A stretch of DNA of 64,000 nt, from NCBI RefSeq assembly GCF_009905375.1, contig NW_027419879.1, positions 1-64,000 of the forward strand, written 5' to 3'. A program made the position numbers and the translations under genes. Below the pieces are notes generated by a model, which did no database searches, was not told the DNA's origin, and worked only from the letters and a program-made list of their open reading frames with translations. The DNA comes from Apium graveolens (taxonomy: Eukaryota; Streptophyta; Magnoliopsida; Apiales; Apiaceae). Shown piece after piece: positions 60,000 through 64,000 of the stretch (the first letter of the stretch is position 1; each line of letters begins with the position of its first letter).

Positions 60000-62900
60000 G
60001 TTCCATATCTCAGTGCAATTGGCACTCTTATGTACCTCGCGAACAACACACGGCCTGATATTGCTTTTGTTGTGAATCTATTAGCAAGATTCAGTTCAGA
60101 TCAAACTAAAAGACATTGGGATGGAATCAAGCATATATTAAGATATCTTCGCGGGATAATTGAACTTGGATTATTCTTTCCAAATAATTCGAAATCACAG
60201 CTGGTTGGATATGCAGATGCTGGATACTTGTCAGATGCTTATGTTGGACGATCACAGACAGGTTACTTATTCACATATTGCGGTATTGCTATCTCTTGAA
60301 AGTCTACAAAACAGACCATGGCTGCAACTTCATCAAATCACGTAAAATTACTAGCAATCCATTAAGCAAGTAGGGAATGTGTCTGGATACGATCCATAAT
60401 CCAACATATTCGGCAATCATGTGGATTATCAAATGTTACAGACGGCCCCACTATTTTGTTTGAAGATAATTCAGCTTGCATTAAAGAGTTAAAGGAAGGA
60501 TATATCAAGGGAGATCGAACAAAATACATCTTACCAAAATTCTTCTACACTCACGAATTATAAGAGAATGGAGATATTGAGGTACAACAAGTTTGATCAT
60601 GTAATGATCTAGCGGATATACTTACAAAGTCACTACCGATATCAACATTTGAAAAGCTACGAAATAACATCTGAATGCCAAGATTGAAGAACATATTACA
60701 TTAAGATGTCGATATGTGAGATATTTTATTCAGGGGGAGACTGTACTCTTTTTCCTTCGTCAAGGTTTTTATCCCACCGGGTTTTTTCTTGCAAGATTTT
60801 AACGAGGCAGTTAATTTTTGAGATACTCACATTTGATAATCAAGGGGAAGTGTTATAATAATGATTGTCAAATCTTATTAAGGAAAACTCGTGATACTTA
60901 CTAAGGAAGATTCGCGATACTTATCAAGAAAGACTTAATTTAAGATTGGAAGCTTGTCACGAAAATTAAGATTTTGTTAACCTGACTAAGAAAACTTACC
61001 TATTAAGTTTTCTTAGTATAATTGATAAAGCTCTACTATACATAGAAGTTTTGCCTAGTCATTTGTACTTGAACAATCACAGAAGAATTAATAATACTTT
61101 TGAGATCTCTCTCTTTCTTTTTTACTCTACAGTTTATAGTTTATTTATATCAAAAGCTCTTTTAATTTCTTACAACTCTTTTGCTGAATATATTATCATA
61201 TTATGTCCAGGCAATTCCATTTTGGTAGATTTTAAATAAACTTGAATTACAAAAACGGTATAAAGCTACATAAGGTATGCATTTTCGAAATATCTTGAAC
61301 AAATTTGTCATTATCAAATATATTTAGAAAATTAAAGCCGAAAAATAACCAGATAGACATAGTCCGGATAAAAATCCCATTTGACCTTGCCTGGCAGGCT
61401 AGCAATGGGTGTGAAATCCCTTGTAATTTTCTAAAAAGAACCCGGTTTAATAAAATGTTTTCAAATTCAGATAAAACTCAATGGCCCGCTATTTATGCAT
61501 AACTTAGAAGTGTGTGAAATCTGCATGTATGAGATGAAAGCATATAATTTGGCTAAGCCGTGAATTCATGGGCTCAAGTTAGGATTAGTTAACGGTCTAT
61601 ACACTTGTTAACCTTTTTTCAAAAGATTCATAAAATCATGGACCTCGTTTCATAACTCCCAAAGGATTCATTGTGTTTGGACCTGCTTAGAGGATTCATG
61701 AAAGTGGTACCCATAATATTTTTGTATTAATATCAAATTTTCTTCGTATACGTGATCTTTCTGAAATTGAATTATTGTTTTAGAAGGTTTTGGAAAGGAG
61801 CAAATCAAGAAGAACCAGCATCCAAATCTGAACATACCAATGGTCCGAAGATTAAAGGACTTTTTTGATAATTAAACGGAAAATCGAAGATAAAAAGAAT
61901 AGCATTGATTTAATTAGAACGGTGATAAAAGAGTTGTGACTTTTGGATGAATTTAGAACTTTATTTATTTTGATTGAGTTTATACTTTATATTTGTTGAA
62001 TTTGAACTTTGATTAACAGTTCTTAAGTTAAATATGTATTTAAGAATTCAAAGTTCCAAAGTGTCACCAATAGATATTTTTTATGTTGGTAAAAACAATA
62101 AAAAATGTTACAATAAATACAATAGTGTTATAATAGAGGTAAGAGTGTTAATTATTTTATAATATTGTGTTACAATAGCAAAACAAGGTTGCAAAAGAGC
62201 TTATCACAACAAATTTTTTGGTGTTACTAAAGGTTTAGGGGTGTTACAATGGAACCGTGGTTGCACATGTTTGGTGTTACCAGATACTGAAGGTGTAACC
62301 ATAGGGGGTCTATGGTTACACTTTAACCTATATTATCAAAGGCTCTAAAAGTCTTATCATAGACCCATATTGTAGCATGAGCAAATCCAACACTACCAAA
62401 TTTTCAAAAAGTCTAATTATAGCCCAATTTTTTGCTTTAGATAACATTTTTTTGGCCATTTTTATATTTTTTTTGGTATTTCTAGAGACGATATATGGTG
62501 TGGTATAAAGGGAACTACGTTAAAAGGATGTATGGTGTAATAGTTTTTAAATTATTAGGTGCAAAGTGTGACGAATTAAAGTACTAGACCAAAATTTAAA
62601 AAAAAAATAACCAAACGTAAAGGATGCAAAGTGCTAAAAACTCATTTTAATATTATTATTACTAACATAGTTACTCTTGAAAAAATATTGAGCTAAATTT
62701 TTTAGTTTTCAATAATATAATTAATGCATATTTTTTTCAAAAATAATCAGGATTTGGGCAATTAGAATAATTAAATGTCCACCTTTAAAAATAAGTTATT
62801 TATCGGGTTGTTACATTTATTAAAGTCGTGGTGAATTTAATTTATGTCGACGTGAATTAAAGCCTAAAATTAACCGGATAGACTTAGTTTAGATAAAAAT

Positions 62901-63683
62901 CCCATTTGACCTTGCCTAGCAGGCTAGCAATGGGTGTGAAACCCCCTGTAATTTTCTAAAAAGAACCCGGTTTAATAAAATGTTTTCCAATTCAGATAAA
63001 ACTCAATGGCCCGCTATTTATGCATAGCTTAGAAGTGTGAATCTGCATGTATGAACTGAAAGCATAGAATTTGACTAAGCCCGTGAATTCATGGGCTCAA
63101 GTTAGGATTAGTTAACGGTCTATCCCCTTGTGAATTCCTCAAGGCATGTTTGGATTAGCTAACTTATTATTTATTATTACATGTACAAAATACTCTCCCG
63201 TCATATTTCCCCTCCATATATATTTTAAAACTCTCATAAATATTATTTTTTAATTTTTTCTTTTAAATAAAAATATGATACTTAAATTTATATGAAAAAG
63301 AAAATTTTAAAAATAAATTATTAAATTATACTTTATATTATTCTTAAAATGTGTGTCAAGTACGAGAAAAAAAATCGTAAAAAATGAGTCGAATGCAGGG
63401 AATTTAATTTTAGACTATATGTGTTATTAGTTGTTCGGATAAATCTATTAGTAATTTATAATTATATTCTATGAAAACTGATAATATTGCTAGAAGATTA
63501 AAAATTACTTTTTAAATGAAGGGTATAGCGTTTTATGAAGCTAATTTATAAATTTTAAAATAAATAACTGAAATAGCTGCCATTACATACATGATTTTAA
63601 TTTATAAAAGAAAAGTTGACTTGTAAACAGATATCCGAAAAAGCTCCGACTTCTGTATGAGAGCAGGGTCAAATTGTTCCCGA

Positions 63684-64000
63684 TAGGGGTGTACGCGGTT
63701 CGGATCGGATCGGTTTTGGGATAAAAGTCGAACCAAGTCGCGAATAGCGGTTTTAGAAAATTGTCATCCGCAACAGCAAATGCGGTTGCGGTTAACCGCG
63801 TCAATTGCGATTGCGAATTTGCGGTTATTGCGGATCGGTTTGCGGTTCAACTACTTATTTTATAATAATTTATAATTTGCAAAAAAAAATCGGAATATTA
63901 ATAAATTCAAGTTTAAGTTACGTGATAAATTTACATTCGAAAATAAAAATAAACTAATGCTATGTGTGAAGTAAGAATATTAAAAATATACAAAAATATG
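63684..64000. mobile_element. non-autonomous hAT-like element, copy 3 (cut by window end)
   Basis: Left end TAGGGGTGTACGCGG with flanking GTTCCCGA; the right half lies beyond the window. Confidence 0.75.

Larger units (their letters stand above)
57337..61209 (+). mobile_element. Ty1/copia element copia-3, 5' truncated, copy 3
   Basis: Integrase part at 57358-58483, linker at 58484-59108 (open 58719-58997), RT at 59109-59999, RNase H at 60000-60674 and LTR at 60851-61209. The integrase core is open from 57844 to 58344, the longest of the three copies. Confidence 0.88.
49022..64000. repeat. 24.5-kb tandem repeat unit, copy 3 (partial)
   Basis: This copy is cut by the window end inside the hAT-like element, so about 15 kb of it is visible. 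It has the only uninterrupted copia-1 integrase-RT frame. Its private changes are single-base homopolymer indels, for example an extra T in the gag region near 53935 and an extra T near 56362. Confidence 0.97.

Noticed and set aside
1..64000. tRNA, rRNA, operon or defence-system genes
   Set aside because: None is visible on either strand; all longer frames are retrotransposon fragments.

Overview
The window looks like nuclear DNA of a flowering plant, probably a eudicot; I cannot name the species. It is strongly AT-rich and made almost entirely of decayed plant transposable elements. These are several Ty1/copia elements with primer-binding sites for initiator tRNA-Met, CACTA transposon ends, a plant L1-type LINE tail with zf-RVT and RNase H domains, and a small hAT-like element. 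I found no intact host gene, tRNA, rRNA or CRISPR array.

The dominant feature is a direct tandem repeat of about 24.5 kb. Copy 1 is 1-24527, copy 2 is 24528-49021 and copy 3 is 49022-64000, cut by the window end after about 15 kb. The copies are nearly identical and differ mostly by one- or two-base indels, many in homopolymers. The array may be a real recent macrosatellite or an assembly product; the sequence alone cannot decide.

Layout of one unit, in copy 1 coordinates: non-coding DNA (1-621); right end of an ACATCGGTT-type CACTA element (622-1242); copia-1 on the minus strand, cut by the CACTA end (1243-5273, with 5' LTR and PBS); copia-2 on the plus strand, in the order RNase H, LTR, PBS, gag (5281-6473); an unassigned stretch with an exon-like relic; repeat B1 (7718-8304); copia-3 on the plus strand, 5' truncated, with integrase, RT, RNase H and 3' LTR (8305-12176); repeats A1, B2 and A2 (12297-14097); a hAT-like element (14650-15348); a LINE 3' tail (16205-17780); copia-4 on the plus strand, with both LTRs but no gag (19314-22979); an inverted-repeat element (23250-23507); and the left end of a second CACTA family (24057-24480), which runs into the next unit.

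None of these elements can produce a full set of proteins. The longest open frame is the integrase-RT of copia-1 in copy 3 (50644-52734, 696 codons). Copies 1 and 2 each carry a different private frameshift in it, and all three share two stops after the RT and a stop in gag. The most informative places are the chimeric CACTA junction between units, the RNase H-LTR-gag order of copia-2, and the copy-to-copy variation pattern. I did not find evidence for a new functional system.
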